DNA of 64,000 bases from Qipengyuania aestuarii (GTDB taxonomy: Bacteria > Pseudomonadota > Alphaproteobacteria > Sphingomonadales > Sphingomonadaceae): NCBI RefSeq assembly GCF_019711535.1, contig NZ_JAIGNP010000001.1, positions 434,001 through 498,000 on the forward strand, given 5' to 3'. The notes below the pieces were generated by a model that did not search any database, was not told the origin of the DNA, and was given only the letters and a program-made list of their open reading frames with translations. The position numbers and the translations under genes are program-made. Below are positions 39,882-50,731 of this stretch, piece by piece (positions within the stretch are counted from its first letter, which is position 1; each line of letters opens with the position of its first letter).

Positions 39882-40661
39882 TTACTCCACGACTGCCGCA
39901 GCGTCGGCTTCAGCCTCAGCTTCGGAAGCGCCACCGCGGCCGAGCAGGTCGGCAACCTTCTTGCCACGACGCTGCGCAACCGACTTCGGCGAAGTCTGGT
40001 CCTGCAGCGCGTCGAAGGTAGCGCGGATCATGTTGTAGGGGTTCGAGGTGCCGACCGACTTGGTCACCACGTCGGCAACGCCGAGGCTCTCGAAAACGGC
40101 ACGCATCGGACCGCCGGCGATGATGCCAGTACCTGCAGGCGCCGTACGAACGGTGACCTTGCCGGCGCCAAAGCGACCGTTACCATCGTGATGGAGGGTA
40201 CGACCTTCCTTCAACGGCACACGGATCATCTTCTTGCGCGCAGCTGCGGTTGCCTTCTGGATCGCCTCAGGCACTTCGCGGGCCTTGCCCTTGCCGAAGC
40301 CGACACGGCCCGAGCCGTCACCCACGACAACCAGTGCAGCGAAACCGAAGCGCTTACCGCCCTTCACCGTCTTGCTGACGCGGTTGATGTGGACGAGCTT
40401 CTCGATGATGCCGTCGTCTTCTTCTTCGCGGCGGTTGTTACGACGATTGTCGCGACCACCGCGGCCACGGCCACCGTCACGGTTGCCACCGCGACCACCA
40501 CGGCCACCACGCTCACGCGGCTGACCTTCGGCACCCTGTGCAGGGTCCTGGTTTGCAGCTGCTTCACTCGGAGTATCGGCGATCGCCGGTTCTTCCTTGG
40601 TTACAGCGTGCTGTGTTTCAGCCGTCACGGCTTCTTCGGTTTTGTTTTCGTCAGCCATCAT
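39882..40661 (-). CDS. rpsE: Ribosomal protein S5 with RGG-rich extension
   Basis: 259-residue S5; the conserved body ([46 protein letters not shown] region) covers about 83-240. The first 80 residues are an added tail. An acidic part ([20 protein letters not shown]) is followed by an Arg/Gly/Asn-rich part with repeated RGG ([20 protein letters not shown]), then EEEDDG. S5 is usually about 165-195 residues. The tail is predicted disordered and RNA-binding. Two adjacent ATGs (40661, 40658) are possible starts. The first overlaps the rplR stop. Confidence 0.95.
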   Translation of the reverse strand: MMADENKTEEAVTAETQHAVTKEEPAIADTPSEAAANQDPAQGAEGQPRERGGRGGRGGNRDGGRGRGGRDNRRNNRREEEDDGIIEKLVHINRVSKTVKGGKRFGFAALVVVGDGSGRVGFGKGKAREVPEAIQKATAAARKKMIRVPLKEGRTLHHDGNGRFGAGKVTVRTAPAGTGIIAGGPMRAVFESLGVADVVTKSVGTSNPYNMIRATFDALQDQTSPKSVAQRRGKKVADLLGRGGASEAEAEADAAAVVE

Positions 40662-41005
40662 CAGAACTCCAGCCCGCCTTCACGAGCGGCGTCGGCCAGC
40701 GCTTTCACGCGGCCATGGAACAGGAAGCCACCGCGGTCGAACACGACGGTCGTTACGCCAGCCTTCTTTGCAGCGGCAGCGATATCGGAGCCGACCTGCT
40801 TGGCCGCATCGACATTAGCGCCCGAAGCCTTGCCACCCAGCGTCGAGGCCGAGGCAACAGTCTTGCCCGCGGCATCGTCGATGATCTGCGCGTAAATGTG
40901 CTTGCCGGTGCGGTGCACCGACAGGCGAGGCTTGCCACCGGCGCGGCTCTTGAGAGCGGTGCGGACGCGGCGACGGCGACGTTCGAAAAGAGAAAGCTTT
41001 GCCAT
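40661..41005 (-). CDS. rplR: Ribosomal protein L18
   Basis: 114-residue L18, which binds 5S r[23 protein letters not shown] start, [18 protein letters not shown] and the C-terminal [30 protein letters not shown] end are diagnostic. ATG at 41005 is chosen; further upstream in-frame sequence overlaps rplF and is not family-like. It starts one base after the rplF stop. Confidence 0.97.
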   Translation of the reverse strand: MAKLSLFERRRRRVRTALKSRAGGKPRLSVHRTGKHIYAQIIDDAAGKTVASASTLGGKASGANVDAAKQVGSDIAAAAKKAGVTTVVFDRGGFLFHGRVKALADAAREGGLEF

Positions 41006-41006
41006 C

Positions 41007-41540
41007 TTACTTCTTCTTCCCTTCCTTGCGGAAGATATACTCGCCGCGGTACTTGATGCCCTTGCCCTTGTAAGGCTCGGGCTTGCGCCACCTGCGGACG
41101 TTTGCCGCAAACTGACCCACGGCCTGCTTGTCGGTGCCGCTGATTTCGACGGTCGTCTGGTCCGGGGTCTTCACCTCGATACCTTCGGGAACGTCGAGAT
41201 CGACATCGTGCGAATAGCCGAGCTGAAGCTTGAGCTTCTTGCCCTGGGCCTGCGCACGGTAACCGACACCGTTGATTTCGAGAACCTTGGTAAAACCATC
41301 GGTCACACCTTCGACCAGGTTCGAAACGAGCGTACGCTGCATACCCCAGTGGTTGCGAGCGGCGCGCGTGTCGTTGGCCGGTGTGACGGAGATTTCGTCA
41401 TTCTCGAGCTTGTATTCGACCAGGTCGGACAGGCCCATGGTCAGGGTACCCTTGGGACCCTTAACCGAAAGCTTGTCGCCGTCGATATTGGCAGTGACCC
41501 CGCTTGGGATCGCCACCGGACGTTTGCCGATGCGGCTCAT
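41007..41540 (-). CDS. rplF: Ribosomal protein L6
   Basis: 177-residue L6 of the factor-binding region. [24 protein letters not shown] and the C-terminal [18 protein letters not shown] are diagnostic. Start overlaps the rpsH stop by one base (TGATG), so translation is coupled. Confidence 0.98.
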   Translation of the reverse strand: MSRIGKRPVAIPSGVTANIDGDKLSVKGPKGTLTMGLSDLVEYKLENDEISVTPANDTRAARNHWGMQRTLVSNLVEGVTDGFTKVLEINGVGYRAQAQGKKLKLQLGYSHDVDLDVPEGIEVKTPDQTTVEISGTDKQAVGQFAANVRRWRKPEPYKGKGIKYRGEYIFRKEGKKK

Positions 41541-41935
41541 CAGAACACCTCCGCCAGCACTTCGCCGCCGACGTTTTCAGTGCGCGCTTCCGCGTCGGAA
41601 AGCACACCCTTGGGCGTCGAGACGATGGTGATGCCGAGGCCGTTGCGTACTACGGGGAGTTCTTTCGAACCCGCATAGACGCGGCGGCCAGGCTTGGAGA
41701 CACGGGCAACATGCTTGATCGCAGGTTCGCCTTCGAAATACTTCAGTTCGATCCGCAGCTGTGCATGCTTGCCCGAAGCATCATCGCTGTAGCCACGGAT
41801 GTAGCCTTCGCGCTGAAGCACTTCGAGAACGTTTGCACGCAGCTTGCTGGCAGGCGAAAGGACGCTGTCCTTCTTCGCCTGCTGGCCGTTGCGGATACGG
41901 GTGAGCATATCACCCAAGGGATCGGTCATAGCCAT
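41540..41935 (-). CDS. rpsH: Ribosomal protein S8
   Basis: 131-residue S8, a primary 16S rRNA binder and, in E. coli, the translational repressor of the spc operon. [16 protein letters not shown] and [26 protein letters not shown] are family regions. Standard length. Confidence 0.98.
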   Translation of the reverse strand: MAMTDPLGDMLTRIRNGQQAKKDSVLSPASKLRANVLEVLQREGYIRGYSDDASGKHAQLRIELKYFEGEPAIKHVARVSKPGRRVYAGSKELPVVRNGLGITIVSTPKGVLSDAEARTENVGGEVLAEVF

Positions 41936-41946
41936 CTGTCTCTACC

Positions 41947-42252
41947 TCACCAGCTCGACTTGGTCAGGCCTGGAATCAGGCCTTTGTTGCCGAGGTCGCG
42001 CAGTTCGATACGGTTGAGACCGAACTTGCGATAGTAGCCGCGGGGGCGGCCGGTGGTGGCGCAACGATTGCGCACGCGGGTGGGATTCGCATTACGCGGG
42101 AGTTCAGCCATCTTGAGACGAGCGATCAGTCGCTCACCTTCATCGAGGCTTTCGTCGTCAGCGATAGCTTTGAGCTTCGCAAACTTGTCCGCATACTGCT
42201 TGACGAGCTTCTTGCGACGCTCGTTCTTGTTGATCGAACTCAGTTTCGCCAT
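41947..42252 (-). CDS. rpsN: Ribosomal protein S14
   Basis: 101-residue long-form S14 without the zinc-binding CxxC of the short form: the region reads [40 protein letters not shown] is a typical start. Located between rplE and rpsH. Confidence 0.97.
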   Translation of the reverse strand: MAKLSSINKNERRKKLVKQYADKFAKLKAIADDESLDEGERLIARLKMAELPRNANPTRVRNRCATTGRPRGYYRKFGLNRIELRDLGNKGLIPGLTKSSW

Positions 42253-42293
42253 TGGACTTAAGTTCCTTCCTTATCCTGCGATCCGGAAGCGGC

Positions 42294-42872
42294 TCACGCC
42301 GCCTCCTTCTCTTCCGACTTTTCAGACGGGAACGGGAAACCGAACAGCTTCAGGAGCTCGCGAGCTTCTTCGTCGGTCTTCGCCGTGGTGGTGATGATGA
42401 TATCCATGCCCCGAACCTTCTCGATTTGATCGTAGGAGATTTCAGGGAAGATGATCTGCTCTTTGAGGCCCATTGCATAGTTGCCGCGGCCGTCGAACGA
42501 CTTGGCGTTGAGGCCACGGAAGTCGCGGATGCGGGGCATTGCAATGGTGACGAGACGGTCGAGGAATTCGTACATACGGTCACGGCGCAGGTTTACCTTG
42601 CAACCGATCGGCATGCCGTCGCGCAGCTTGAACTGTGCGATCGACTTCTTCGCCTTGGTGATGACGGGCTTCTGACCCGCAATCTTGGCCATTTCTTCAG
42701 CAGCGGTCTGGACCTTCTTCTTGTCCTGGCTGGCTTCGCCCACACCCATGTTGAGCGTGATCTTTTCCAGCTTGGGGACTTCGAGACGGTTCTTGTAACC
42801 GAACTTTTCGGTCATCGCCTTAACGATCTCGTCGTCGTAGCGCTGCTTCATACGGGGGGTGTAATCAGCCAT
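42294..42872 (-). CDS. rplE: Ribosomal protein L5
   Basis: 192-residue L5, the 5S rRNA partner contacting P-site t[41 protein letters not shown] and the [18 protein letters not shown] end are diagnostic. ATG at 42872 (MADYTPRMK) overlaps the rplX stop by eight bases; a start five codons upstream is less likely. Confidence 0.97.
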   Translation of the reverse strand: MADYTPRMKQRYDDEIVKAMTEKFGYKNRLEVPKLEKITLNMGVGEASQDKKKVQTAAEEMAKIAGQKPVITKAKKSIAQFKLRDGMPIGCKVNLRRDRMYEFLDRLVTIAMPRIRDFRGLNAKSFDGRGNYAMGLKEQIIFPEISYDQIEKVRGMDIIITTTAKTDEEARELLKLFGFPFPSEKSEEKEAA

Positions 42873-43185
42873 CGATGGTCTCCCCACTCTTCACGGCAAC
42901 GCGCACCTTCTTGCCGTCCTTTTCTTCGAAACGGACGCGGGTGGGCTTGCCATCCTTTGGATCGGCCACAGCAACCTTGCTGATGGGCATCGGCGCTTCG
43001 AAGCGATCGATACCACCCTGCGGGTTCTGCTGGGTCGGCTTGCGGTGACGCGCGGCGATGTTCACGCCCTCGACGACAATCTTGCCGTCCTTGGGGCTGA
43101 CTTTCGACACGGTACCGGTCTTGCCCTTGTCCTTGCCGGACAGGACTACGACGGTGTCACCCTTCTTGATCTTTGCAGAAGCCAT
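42865..43185 (-). CDS. rplX: Ribosomal protein L24
   Basis: 106-residue L24, an early assembly protein near the tunnel exit. [20 protein letters not shown] is the KOW motif; [20 protein letters not shown] follows. Overlaps rplN by one base and rplE by eight. Confidence 0.97.
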   Translation of the reverse strand: MASAKIKKGDTVVVLSGKDKGKTGTVSKVSPKDGKIVVEGVNIAARHRKPTQQNPQGGIDRFEAPMPISKVAVADPKDGKPTRVRFEEKDGKKVRVAVKSGETIDG

Positions 43186-43553
43186 TACAGCACCTCCGGA
43201 GCAAGGCTGATGATCTTCATGAAGCCACGGCCGCGAAGTTCGCGGACCACGGGGCCGAAGATACGGGTGCCGATGGGTTCTTCGTTCTTGTTGACGAGAA
43301 CGGCGGCGTTGCTGTCGAAGCGGATCACGCTGCCATCGGGGCGGCGGACGTCCTTCTTCGTACGCACGATGACAGCGCGATGGACATCGCCCTTCTTCAC
43401 CTTCGTGCGTGGCTGGGCTTCCTTCACGGAAACCACGATCACGTCACCGACGGACGCGGTGCGGCGCTTGGAGCCGCCCAGTACCTTGATGCACTGGACG
43501 CGCTTTGCGCCGCTGTTGTCCGCGACGTCGAGATTGGATTGCATCTGGATCAT
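43185..43553 (-). CDS. rplN: Ribosomal protein L14
   Basis: 122-residue L14. [21 protein letters not shown] and the [13 protein letters not shown] region identify it; it forms bridges to the small subunit. Standard length. Confidence 0.98.
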   Translation of the reverse strand: MIQMQSNLDVADNSGAKRVQCIKVLGGSKRRTASVGDVIVVSVKEAQPRTKVKKGDVHRAVIVRTKKDVRRPDGSVIRFDSNAAVLVNKNEEPIGTRIFGPVVRELRGRGFMKIISLAPEVL

Positions 43554-43621
43554 TGATCCGGTTCCTTCTCTTGGCTTGCCGGGACGGCCCTGTCTCCAGG
43601 CGCCCGGCAGTTCCTAATACG

Positions 43622-43912
43622 TCAGTTGCCTGCGGCTTCGACTTCGAGGTCAGCCTCGACAGCCTGGGTTCCGCCTGCCGTCACTCGGTCCTTGACCATC
43701 CAGGTCTTGGTTTTCGAGATCGGCTTGGTCTCTTCGATGCGCACGACGTCGCCGAGCACATACTCGTTCTTCTCGTCATGAGCGTGGTACTTCTTCGAGC
43801 GGCGGATGATCTTCCCGTAGAGGGGATGCTTCACCTTGCGCTCGACAAGCACGGTTACGGTCTTGTCGGTCTTGTCGGAGGTGACGGTGCCGATAAGGAT
43901 TCGCTTGGGCAT
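43622..43912 (-). CDS. rpsQ: Ribosomal protein S17
   Basis: 96-residue S17, a primary 16S rRNA binder. [37 protein letters not shown] and [13 protein letters not shown] are family regions. The last 15 residues ([13 protein letters not shown]) are an acidic tail. Confidence 0.97.
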   Translation of the reverse strand: MPKRILIGTVTSDKTDKTVTVLVERKVKHPLYGKIIRRSKKYHAHDEKNEYVLGDVVRIEETKPISKTKTWMVKDRVTAGGTQAVEADLEVEAAGN

Positions 43913-43922
43913 TGTCTACTCC

Positions 43923-44132
43923 TTACGCCTTGGCTGCCGCTGCACGGGCGCGTTCGCCCTGCAGCGTCTTGATCTTGGCGATCGTGCGACGGACTTCGCG
44001 GATGCGCGCCGGAGCTTCGAGCTGGTTGGTCGCAGCCTGGAAGCGCAGGTTGAATGCCTCGCGCTTCAGGCTGGTCATTTCCCAATCCAGCTGGTCGTCG
44101 CTCTTCTGGCGCAGATCTTCGATCTTGCTCAT
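43923..44132 (-). CDS. rpmC: Ribosomal protein L29
   Basis: 69-residue L29 at the tunnel exit. KIEDLRQKSDDQLDWEMTSLKREAFNLRFQ-type helix pair (start [15 protein letters not shown]) and RRTIAKIKTLQGER identify it. Start overlaps the rplP stop by one base. Confidence 0.96.
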   Translation of the reverse strand: MSKIEDLRQKSDDQLDWEMTSLKREAFNLRFQAATNQLEAPARIREVRRTIAKIKTLQGERARAAAAKA

Positions 44133-44566
44133 TATTCGCCTCCGAGGTGCGAGCTGTCGCCGAGACGGGCAACAACCTTGGTCTTGACCGGCAGCTTCAT
44201 GGCTGCGCGGCTGAACGCTTCGGCAGCCAGTGGGCCGGCAACACCGTCGAGTTCGAACAGGATGCGGCCCGGCTTCACACGAGCAGCCCAGTATTCGACC
44301 GAACCCTTGCCCTTACCCTGACGGACTTCAGCAGGCTTCTTGGAAACCGGCACGTCGGGGAAGACACGGATCCAGAGACGACCCTGGCGCTTGATGTGAC
44401 GCGTGATCGCGCGGCGAGCCGCCTCGATCTGGCGTGCGGTGATACGCTCGGGCTCAAGAGCCTTCAGCCCGTAAGAGCCAAAGTTGAGCGTGGTGCCGCC
44501 CTTGGCGTTGCCATGGATCTTACCCTTGAACGCCTTGCGGTACTTGGTTTTCTTCGGTTGCAGCAT
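44132..44566 (-). CDS. rplP: Ribosomal protein L16
   Basis: 144-residue L16, lining the A-site region. [40 protein letters not shown] and [17 protein letters not shown] are diagnostic. Confidence 0.98.
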   Translation of the reverse strand: MLQPKKTKYRKAFKGKIHGNAKGGTTLNFGSYGLKALEPERITARQIEAARRAITRHIKRQGRLWIRVFPDVPVSKKPAEVRQGKGKGSVEYWAARVKPGRILFELDGVAGPLAAEAFSRAAMKLPVKTKVVARLGDSSHLGGE

Positions 44567-44587
44567 GGTTCTTTCCTATACCTGCAA

Positions 44588-45283
44588 TCAGCGAGCCGGA
44601 CGGACGCCGGACGTCTGCGATTCCATCATGAGACGGTCCTGCGCGGTCGGATCATGGCCGAGGATCTCGCCCTTGAAGACCCACACCTTGATGCCGATGA
44701 TGCCGTAAGCGGTCAGTGCTTCGGCTTCGGCATAGTCGATGTTGGCACGCAGCGTGTGCAGCGGCACACGGCCTTCACGATACTGTTCCACGCGGGCGAT
44801 TTCAGCGCCGCCGAGACGGCCGCCACACATGATCTTGATGCCTTCTGCACCAAGGCGCATGGCCGACTGCATCGCGCGCTTCATCGCACGGCGGAAAGCC
44901 ACACGGCGGATCAGCTGATCGGCGATTCCCTGGGCAACGAGCTTCGCATCGACTTCCGGCTTGCGGATTTCGACGATGTTAAGCTTCACTTCGCTTTCGG
45001 TCATCTTCGACAGCTTGGTGCGCAGCTTTTCGATGTCCGCACCCTTCTTGCCGATGATGACACCGGGACGCGCAGCATAGATCGAAATGCGGCAAAGCTT
45101 CGCCGGACGCTCAATTACGACCTTCGAGATAGCGGCCTGGGCAGCGTTCTCAAGGATGTACTTACGGATCTCGATGTCCTCGGCCAGCAGCTTGGCATAG
45201 TCACGCCCTTCGGCGTACCACCGGCTGTCCCAGGTGCGGTTGATCTGCAGGCGCAGACCGATCGGATTGCTCTTATGGCCCAT
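44588..45283 (-). CDS. rpsC: Ribosomal protein S3
   Basis: 231-residue S3 at the mRNA entry, part of the mRNA helicase site. [22 protein letters not shown]-domain [20 protein letters not shown] and the C-terminal [20 protein letters not shown] identify it. One base after rplV. Confidence 0.98.
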   Translation of the reverse strand: MGHKSNPIGLRLQINRTWDSRWYAEGRDYAKLLAEDIEIRKYILENAAQAAISKVVIERPAKLCRISIYAARPGVIIGKKGADIEKLRTKLSKMTESEVKLNIVEIRKPEVDAKLVAQGIADQLIRRVAFRRAMKRAMQSAMRLGAEGIKIMCGGRLGGAEIARVEQYREGRVPLHTLRANIDYAEAEALTAYGIIGIKVWVFKGEILGHDPTAQDRLMMESQTSGVRPAR

Positions 45284-45284
45284 C

Positions 45285-45662
45285 TTACGCCTCTTCCTGC
45301 TCGCGGACGACGATCCGAAGGCGGCTGAACGGCTTCAGGATGCGCGTCGACTTACCGCGACCACGGGTGTGGAAGCGCTTCATCGTGATCGACTTGCCCA
45401 CCGAAGCCTCAGCAACGACCAGCGAGTCGACATCGAGGTTGTGGTTGTTTTCCGCGTTGGCAATCGCCGAGGCGAGAACCTTCGTGGCATCCTTGGCCAT
45501 CGACTTCTTCGAGAACGCCAGGATGTTGAGGGCCTCTTCGGCCTTCTTGCCGCGGATGAGCTCGGCAACGAGGTTCAGTTTCTGCGCGGAACCACGGATG
45601 GTGGTGCCTACGGCAAGAGCCTCGTTGTCGGCAACGCGACGGGGTGCTTTTTGCTTGCTCAT
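45285..45662 (-). CDS. rplV: Ribosomal protein L22
   Basis: 125-residue L22, whose hairpin lines the exit tunnel. [20 protein letters not shown] and [19 protein letters not shown] are diagnostic. Start overlaps the rpsS stop by one base. Confidence 0.98.
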   Translation of the reverse strand: MSKQKAPRRVADNEALAVGTTIRGSAQKLNLVAELIRGKKAEEALNILAFSKKSMAKDATKVLASAIANAENNHNLDVDSLVVAEASVGKSITMKRFHTRGRGKSTRILKPFSRLRIVVREQEEA

Positions 45663-45937
45663 CAGCGCTTACCCTTCTTGTCGGCAGCGTGACCGGGGAA
45701 TGTGCGCGTGGGCGCGAATTCGCCGAGCTTGTGGCCCACCATCTCTTCCGAGACGGAGACCGGGATGAACTTGTGGCCGTTGTACACGTTGAACGTGAGA
45801 CCGACGAACTGGGGCAGGATGGTGCTGCGACGCGACCAGGTCTTGATCGGCTTCGCGTTGCTTGCGTCCTGCGCCTCTTCTGCCTTCTTCAGAAGGCTGA
45901 GTTCGACGAACGGACCTTTCCAGACGGAACGAGCCAT
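45662..45937 (-). CDS. rpsS: Ribosomal protein S19
   Basis: 91-residue S19 of the 30S head. [36 protein letters not shown] and [19 protein letters not shown] identify it. Six bases after rplB. Confidence 0.98.
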   Translation of the reverse strand: MARSVWKGPFVELSLLKKAEEAQDASNAKPIKTWSRRSTILPQFVGLTFNVYNGHKFIPVSVSEEMVGHKLGEFAPTRTFPGHAADKKGKR

Positions 45938-45943
45938 GTCGGA

Positions 45944-46780
45944 TTACCTCTTCTTCTTGGCGTGGCGCGAACGGATAATCATCTTGTCCGTCTGCTTGTT
46001 CTTGCGGGTACGGGCACCCTTGGTCGGCTTGCCCCACGGGGTAACCGGATGACGGCCACCGCTGGTGCGGCCTTCACCACCACCGTGCGGGTGGTCGACC
46101 GGGTTCTTTGCAACACCGCGAGTAAGCGGCTTGATGCCCATCCAACGACGACGACCGGCCTTGCCAAGGTTCTGGTTCTGATTGTCGGGGTTCGAAACAG
46201 CGCCAACGGTGCCCATGCAGTCGGCGCGCAGATAACGCTGCTCGCCGCTGTTGAGGCGCACGATGACCATGCCGCGGTCACGACCGACCAGCTGAACATA
46301 GGCACCTGCCGAACGTGCGATCTGACCGCCCTTGCCGGGCTTCATCTCGACATTGTGGCAGATCGTACCGACCGGCATCTGACCGAGCAACATGGCGTTG
46401 CCAGGCTTGGTGTCGGTCTTCTCGCCTGCGATCACCTTGTCGCCGACAGCGAGACGCTGCGGAGCGATGATGTAGGCCATTTCGCCGTCTTCGTACTTCA
46501 CGAGTGCGATGAAGGCTGTGCGGTTGGGATCGTATTCGATCCGTTCCACGGTGCCTTCGACGTCCCACTTGCGACGCTTGAAGTCGATGAAGCGGTACTT
46601 CTGCTTGTGACCGCCGCCGATGCCACGCGAAGTGACATGACCTTTGTTGTTGCGACCACCGGTCTTGCGCTTGCCTTCAGTCAGCGACTTGACGGGCTTG
46701 CCTTTGTACAGGCCCGACTTGTCGACGAGAATGAGGCCGCGGCGCGCCGGGCTCGTCGGTTTGTAATTCTTGAGTGCCAT
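45944..46780 (-). CDS. rplB: Ribosomal protein L2
   Basis: 278-residue L2, essential for subunit joining and peptidyl transfer. [22 protein letters not shown] and the [16 protein letters not shown] loop with its conserved histidine are present. Start overlaps the rplW stop by one base. Confidence 0.98.
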   Translation of the reverse strand: MALKNYKPTSPARRGLILVDKSGLYKGKPVKSLTEGKRKTGGRNNKGHVTSRGIGGGHKQKYRFIDFKRRKWDVEGTVERIEYDPNRTAFIALVKYEDGEMAYIIAPQRLAVGDKVIAGEKTDTKPGNAMLLGQMPVGTICHNVEMKPGKGGQIARSAGAYVQLVGRDRGMVIVRLNSGEQRYLRADCMGTVGAVSNPDNQNQNLGKAGRRRWMGIKPLTRGVAKNPVDHPHGGGEGRTSGGRHPVTPWGKPTKGARTRKNKQTDKMIIRSRHAKKKR

Positions 46781-47100
46781 CAGCCTACACCTTCCGTGAT
46801 GTCGATCATGGCACCTTCAGCGAGGGTGACGATCGCCTTCTTCACGTCGTTGCGCTTGTAGGGCTTGCCCTTCCAGCGCTTGGTCTTGCCCTTCACGTTG
46901 ATCGTGTTGACCGAAAGGACTTTCGCCTTCTGGTCAGCATAGATCGCTTCGACCGCCTCCTTGATCTGCGGCTTCGTAGCGTCGCCGGCAACCTTGAATA
47001 CGACCGCATTGTTTTCGGAAGCCATGGTCGACTTCTCGGTGATGTGCGGAGCGAGGATCACGTCGTAGTGACGTGCTGCGATTTCCTGCTTCTTAGCCAT
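46780..47100 (-). CDS. rplW: Ribosomal protein L23
   Basis: 106-residue L23, the tunnel-exit docking site for trigger factor and [41 protein letters not shown] are family regions. Overlaps rplD by eight bases. Confidence 0.97.
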   Translation of the reverse strand: MAKKQEIAARHYDVILAPHITEKSTMASENNAVVFKVAGDATKPQIKEAVEAIYADQKAKVLSVNTINVKGKTKRWKGKPYKRNDVKKAIVTLAEGAMIDITEGVG

Positions 47101-47716
47101 TGAAACGGCCCTCCAGCTTTTCGACAGCGTCCTTCGTAAGGACGAGCGTGTCGTGCTTCAGGATGTCGTAGACATTGGCGCCCATCGCGGGGAGGACGTT
47201 CACGCCCGGCAGATTGCCGGCAGCCTTCTTGAAGCCGTCGTTCACGCTTTCGCCGTCGATGATCAGGACCTTGCCCGCCCAGCCATTCTTGTCGAAGTGA
47301 CCCTTGAGCGCCTTGGTCTTGGCATCCTTCAGCTCAAGGCTGTCGACGACGATGAGGCCGTCTTTCGCCTTGCTGGAGAGAGCCATCTTGAGACCGAGAG
47401 CGCGGATCTTCTTGTTCAGCGACTGCTCGAAGTCACGCTTGCGCGCACCATGAGCCTTACCACCGCCGATGAAGATCGGGGCGCCACGGTCACCGTGACG
47501 TGCGCCGCCCGAACCCTTCTGGCGGCCGAACTTCTTGCCCGTGCGAGCAACGTCCGAACGTTCACGCGTGGGACGTGCAGTGGCGCGACGGTTCTCGAGC
47601 TGCCAGGTGACAACGCGGTGAAGGATGTCGGCGCGCGGCTCGACGCCGAACACATCATCGTTCAGCTCGATATCGCCCGACGCCTTGCCGTCGATTTTCT
47701 GGACCTTGACCTTCAC
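47093..47716 (-). CDS. rplD: Ribosomal protein L4
   Basis: 207-residue L4, with a tunnel loop; in E. coli also the regulator of the S10 operon. [43 protein letters not shown] and the C-terminal [21 protein letters not shown] are diagnostic. Two bases after rplC. Confidence 0.98.
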   Translation of the reverse strand: MKVKVQKIDGKASGDIELNDDVFGVEPRADILHRVVTWQLENRRATARPTRERSDVARTGKKFGRQKGSGGARHGDRGAPIFIGGGKAHGARKRDFEQSLNKKIRALGLKMALSSKAKDGLIVVDSLELKDAKTKALKGHFDKNGWAGKVLIIDGESVNDGFKKAAGNLPGVNVLPAMGANVYDILKHDTLVLTKDAVEKLEGRFNG

Positions 47717-47718
47717 GA

Positions 47719-48576
47719 TCAGGACTCCTTGCTTTCACCGCCGGCAGCGCCGTCGGTGGTGGTTTCGGCATCAGCACCCGCGTCCTGCTGCTGCATCAGC
47801 TTTTCCTGCTGCTCAGCAGACACCTCGGTGCCGACTTCGTGCTCGGCTGCGCTCTCAACGAGACCCGCATCGGCATCTTCCGTTTTGAACTCATCGCGGT
47901 TGCGGTACATCACGCCGGGGAACGGCAGATCTTCCGGCATAGCGACCTTCACGGCGTCACGAACCATCAACCAGCCATTCTTCGCACCCGGGACCGAACC
48001 CTTGACGAAAAGCAGACCGCGATCGGCGTCGGTGCGCACGATTTCGAGGTTCTGCTGTGTGCGCTGGCGGTCGCCCATGTGGCCGGCCATTTTCTTGCCC
48101 TTGAACACGCGGCCCGGATCCTGACGGTTACCCGTCGAACCGTGCGAGCGGTGCGAGATCGAAACACCGTGGGTTGCACGCAAACCGCCGAAGCCCCAAC
48201 GCTTCATGGCGCCAGCAAAGCCCTTACCCTGCGTATGACCAGTGATATCGACCTTCTGACCAGCAACGAAGTGCTCAGCGGAAATACGAGCACCGACCGG
48301 AAGCAGAGCCTCTTCGCTGTCGACGCGGAATTCGCAAACCTTCATCTTTAGGGCGACTTCAGCCTTCGCGAAAGCTTCGCGCTGCGGCTTGTTAACATTC
48401 TTTTGCTTCGCTTCGCCGGAACCGACCTGGACGCCGTAATAGCCGTCACGGTCTTCCGTGCGATGTGCGGTAACCTGACAATCTTCCAGCGAAAGAACGG
48501 TCACGGGAACGTGCCGTCCATCCTCCTGGAAGAGGCGGGTCATCCCGACTTTCTTTGCGAGTACGCCTGTGCGCAT
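47719..48576 (-). CDS. rplC: Ribosomal protein L3 with acidic tail
   Basis: 285-residue L3. [41 protein letters not shown] and [21 protein letters not shown] are diagnostic. After residue 235 comes an acidic Gln/Glu/Ala-rich extension ([20 protein letters not shown]) about 50 residues beyond the usual end. ATG at 48576 is chosen; an upstream in-frame start lacks family sequence. Separated from rpsJ by an unusual 243-base structured spacer. Confidence 0.96.
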   Translation of the reverse strand: MRTGVLAKKVGMTRLFQEDGRHVPVTVLSLEDCQVTAHRTEDRDGYYGVQVGSGEAKQKNVNKPQREAFAKAEVALKMKVCEFRVDSEEALLPVGARISAEHFVAGQKVDITGHTQGKGFAGAMKRWGFGGLRATHGVSISHRSHGSTGNRQDPGRVFKGKKMAGHMGDRQRTQQNLEIVRTDADRGLLFVKGSVPGAKNGWLMVRDAVKVAMPEDLPFPGVMYRNRDEFKTEDADAGLVESAAEHEVGTEVSAEQQEKLMQQQDAGADAETTTDGAAGGESKES

Positions 48577-48819
48577 CGTCAAACTCCTCAACAGAGGCAC
48601 CAAAGGGCTCATCCCCAGGGTGCGTGCCAGCCCGATTGTGCGATGCGTGCCCCCGTCCGGGCTGATTGCTTCCCGAGAGAAGCAGACGGGGGACGCAGTC
48701 CCGGATGAAATCCGGCGGTATCCCGATGTCTTGCCTGTTCTTGCGAACCGGCGGGGCTATCGAGCGCCCCTGAACTTCCCTGCCATTTTCAGTCCGGCAG
48801 GAGGACCAATCGAGCTGGC
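48577..48819 (-). other. Structured spacer between rpsJ and rplC
   Basis: 243 non-coding bases where most bacteria have a few dozen. A large hairpin stands out: CCCCCGTC (48650-48657) with GACGGGGG (48685-48692), extended by TGCTTC (48667-48672) with GAAGCA (48679-48684); a 9-base bulge lies on one side. It is about 75 bases before the rplC start on the minus strand, so it lies in the rplC leader and could be a regulatory structure. Confidence 0.5.
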
Positions 48820-49131
48820 TTAAGCAAGCTTGATTTCGACATTCACGCCAGCAGCGAGGTCGAGCTTCATCAGCGCGTCGACAGTCTGGGCGTTGGGCTG
48901 CACGATGTCGAGCAGCCGCTTGTAGGTCCGCACCTCGAACTGCTCGCGCGACTTCTTGTCGATGTGCGGGCCGCGGTTCACGGTGAACTTCTCGATGCGC
49001 GTCGGCATGGGAATGGGACCACGAATAAGGGCACCCGTACGACGTGCGGTGTCTGCGATTTCACCAGTTGCCTGATCGAGAACGCGATGATCGAACGCCT
49101 TGAGGCGAATGCGGATATTCTGTGCTTCCAT
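48820..49131 (-). CDS. rpsJ: Ribosomal protein S10
   Basis: 103-residue S10 (NusE), which also links ribosomes to antitermination. [38 protein letters not shown] and [18 protein letters not shown] are diagnostic. First gene of the S10 operon; it follows a terminator-like hairpin at 49190-49236. Confidence 0.98.
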   Translation of the reverse strand: MEAQNIRIRLKAFDHRVLDQATGEIADTARRTGALIRGPIPMPTRIEKFTVNRGPHIDKKSREQFEVRTYKRLLDIVQPNAQTVDALMKLDLAAGVNVEIKLA

Positions 49132-49189
49132 TACCTACACCGATGCGAAAGAGCCAAGCGAGCCATTAGGTGACCCGCAAACAAAAAGA

Positions 49190-49236
49190 AAGGCCAGCCC
49201 CGCTGTGAGCCCGGTTTCCCGGTTGCGGGCGACCTT
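49190..49236 (-). promoter_or_regulatory. Terminator-like leader hairpin (attenuator) upstream of rpsJ
   Basis: On the minus strand AAGG.C.CCCGC (49236-49225) pairs with GCGGGGC..CCTT (49203-49190) around an inner CCGG-TTTC/GAAA-CCGG hairpin (49211-49222). It is followed at once by TTCTTTTTGTTT. This is an intrinsic terminator form 59 bases before the rpsJ ATG, and too far from tuf (which has its own terminator) to be needed there. Best read as a transcription attenuator in the S10 leader. Confidence 0.6.
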
Positions 49237-49396
49237 CCGTGAATTCTAGTAACCGGAGACGAATCTCCGCTGTGGAGGCGCATATACGGGGCAGACCCGG
49301 TAATGACAACCCCCGATTTCCGCCTGTTGAAACACACCTCCGCCGGACGCGCCGAACCGTGCATTTCCATGGTTTTTTATGCCCTATTAACAACTA
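49237..49396 (-). promoter_or_regulatory. S10-operon promoter region
   Basis: Non-coding spacer between the tuf terminator and the rpsJ leader hairpin. The S10 promoter must lie here; no box is clear enough to mark. Confidence 0.4.
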
Positions 49397-49424
49397 AGGC
49401 CCACCTCCCAGTGGGAAGCGGGCC
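49397..49424 (-). terminator. Terminator of the str operon (after tuf)
   Basis: AGGCCC-ACC-TCCC-AGT-GGGA-AGC-GGGCCT: two stacked stems with a small internal loop. On the minus strand TTAGTTGTTAATAGG follows. It lies about 40 bases after the tuf stop. Confidence 0.7.
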
Positions 49425-49464
49425 TCTGTTATTTCAGCAGAAGCTGACTTCGAGAAACCGAAGC

Positions 49465-50640
49465 TTACTTCTTGATCGAGCCTACAACGCCCGAGCCGAC
49501 CGTACGGCCACCTTCGCGGATTGCGAAGCGCAGGCCCTGGTCCATGGCGATCGGTGCGATCAGCTTGACGTCGATTGTCACGTTGTCGCCCGGCATCACC
49601 ATTTCGGTGCCTTCGGGAAGAACCACTTCGCCGGTCACGTCGGTCGTGCGGAAGTAGAACTGCGGACGATAGTTCGCGAAGAACGGCGTGTGACGGCCGC
49701 CTTCGTCCTTCGAGAGGACGTAGACTTCTGCGCTGAACTCGGTGTGCGGGTTGACCGAGCCGGGCTTTGCGAGAACCTGGCCGCGCTCAACATCTTCACG
49801 ACCGATGCCGCGGATCAAGGCACCGATGTTGTCGCCAGCTTCACCGCGATCGAGCAGCTTGCGGAACATTTCGACGCCGGTAACCGTGGTCTTCTGCGTG
49901 TCCTTGATGCCGACGATTTCGACTTCGTCACCCACGTTGACAACGCCGGTTTCAACACGGCCAGTGACAACCGTACCACGACCCGAGATCGAGAACACGT
50001 CTTCGATCGGCATCAGGAAGTCCTTGTCGACCGGACGGTCGGGAGTCGGGATATATTCGTCGACTGCGTCCATCAGAGCCTTGATCGAGCTTTCGCCGAT
50101 TTCAGGATCGCGACCTTCGAGAGCGGCGAGAGCCGAACCCTTGATGATCGGAATGTTGTCGCCGTCGAAATCGTACGAGCTCAGGAGTTCGCGAACTTCG
50201 AGTTCGACGAGCTCGAGGATTTCCTCATCGTCGACCTGGTCGACCTTGTTGAGGTAAACAACAAGCTGCGGAACGCCAACCTGACGAGCCAGCAGGATGT
50301 GCTCGCGGGTCTGCGGCATCGGGCCGTCAGCTGCGTTCACAACCAGGATGGCGCCGTCCATCTGGGCTGCACCGGTGATCATGTTCTTCACATAGTCGGC
50401 GTGCCCCGGGCAGTCGACGTGCGCATAATGACGTGCGTCGGTTTCATACTCGACGTGTGCGGTCGAGATGGTGATGCCGCGCTCACGCTCTTCGGGAGCC
50501 TTGTCGATGTTTGCGAAATCGACAGCCGTACCCTGAACCTTGGTGATTGCTGCGGTCAGCGTGGTCTTGCCGTGGTCGACGTGGCCGATGGTGCCAACGT
50601 TTACGTGCGGCTTATTACGCTCGAATTTTTCCTTCGCCAT
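49465..50640 (-). CDS. tuf: Elongation factor Tu
   Basis: 391-residue EF-Tu, which delivers aminoacyl-tRNA to the ribosome. G1 [10 protein letters not shown]3 [13 protein letters not shown]4 NKVD and switch [10 protein letters not shown] are intact; domains II and III follow ([34 protein letters not shown]). Only one tuf copy is in the window; alphaproteobacteria often have a second. Follows fusA by 91 bases. Confidence 0.98.
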   Translation of the reverse strand: MAKEKFERNKPHVNVGTIGHVDHGKTTLTAAITKVQGTAVDFANIDKAPEERERGITISTAHVEYETDARHYAHVDCPGHADYVKNMITGAAQMDGAILVVNAADGPMPQTREHILLARQVGVPQLVVYLNKVDQVDDEEILELVELEVRELLSSYDFDGDNIPIIKGSALAALEGRDPEIGESSIKALMDAVDEYIPTPDRPVDKDFLMPIEDVFSISGRGTVVTGRVETGVVNVGDEVEIVGIKDTQKTTVTGVEMFRKLLDRGEAGDNIGALIRGIGREDVERGQVLAKPGSVNPHTEFSAEVYVLSKDEGGRHTPFFANYRPQFYFRTTDVTGEVVLPEGTEMVMPGDNVTIDVKLIAPIAMDQGLRFAIREGGRTVGSGVVGSIKK

Positions 50641-50731
50641 TTTCCAATAACCTCTAATCTGAAAGTGAATTTCTGCGGGTTGGAAACGGCGCCCGCGGAA
50701 TCAGGCGCCGCCCCTAGACTGGAAGCCTCGC

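Noticed and set aside
44054..45328. 424-codon plus-strand frame across rpmC, rplP and rpsC
   Set aside because: It spans several real ribosomal genes in antisense.
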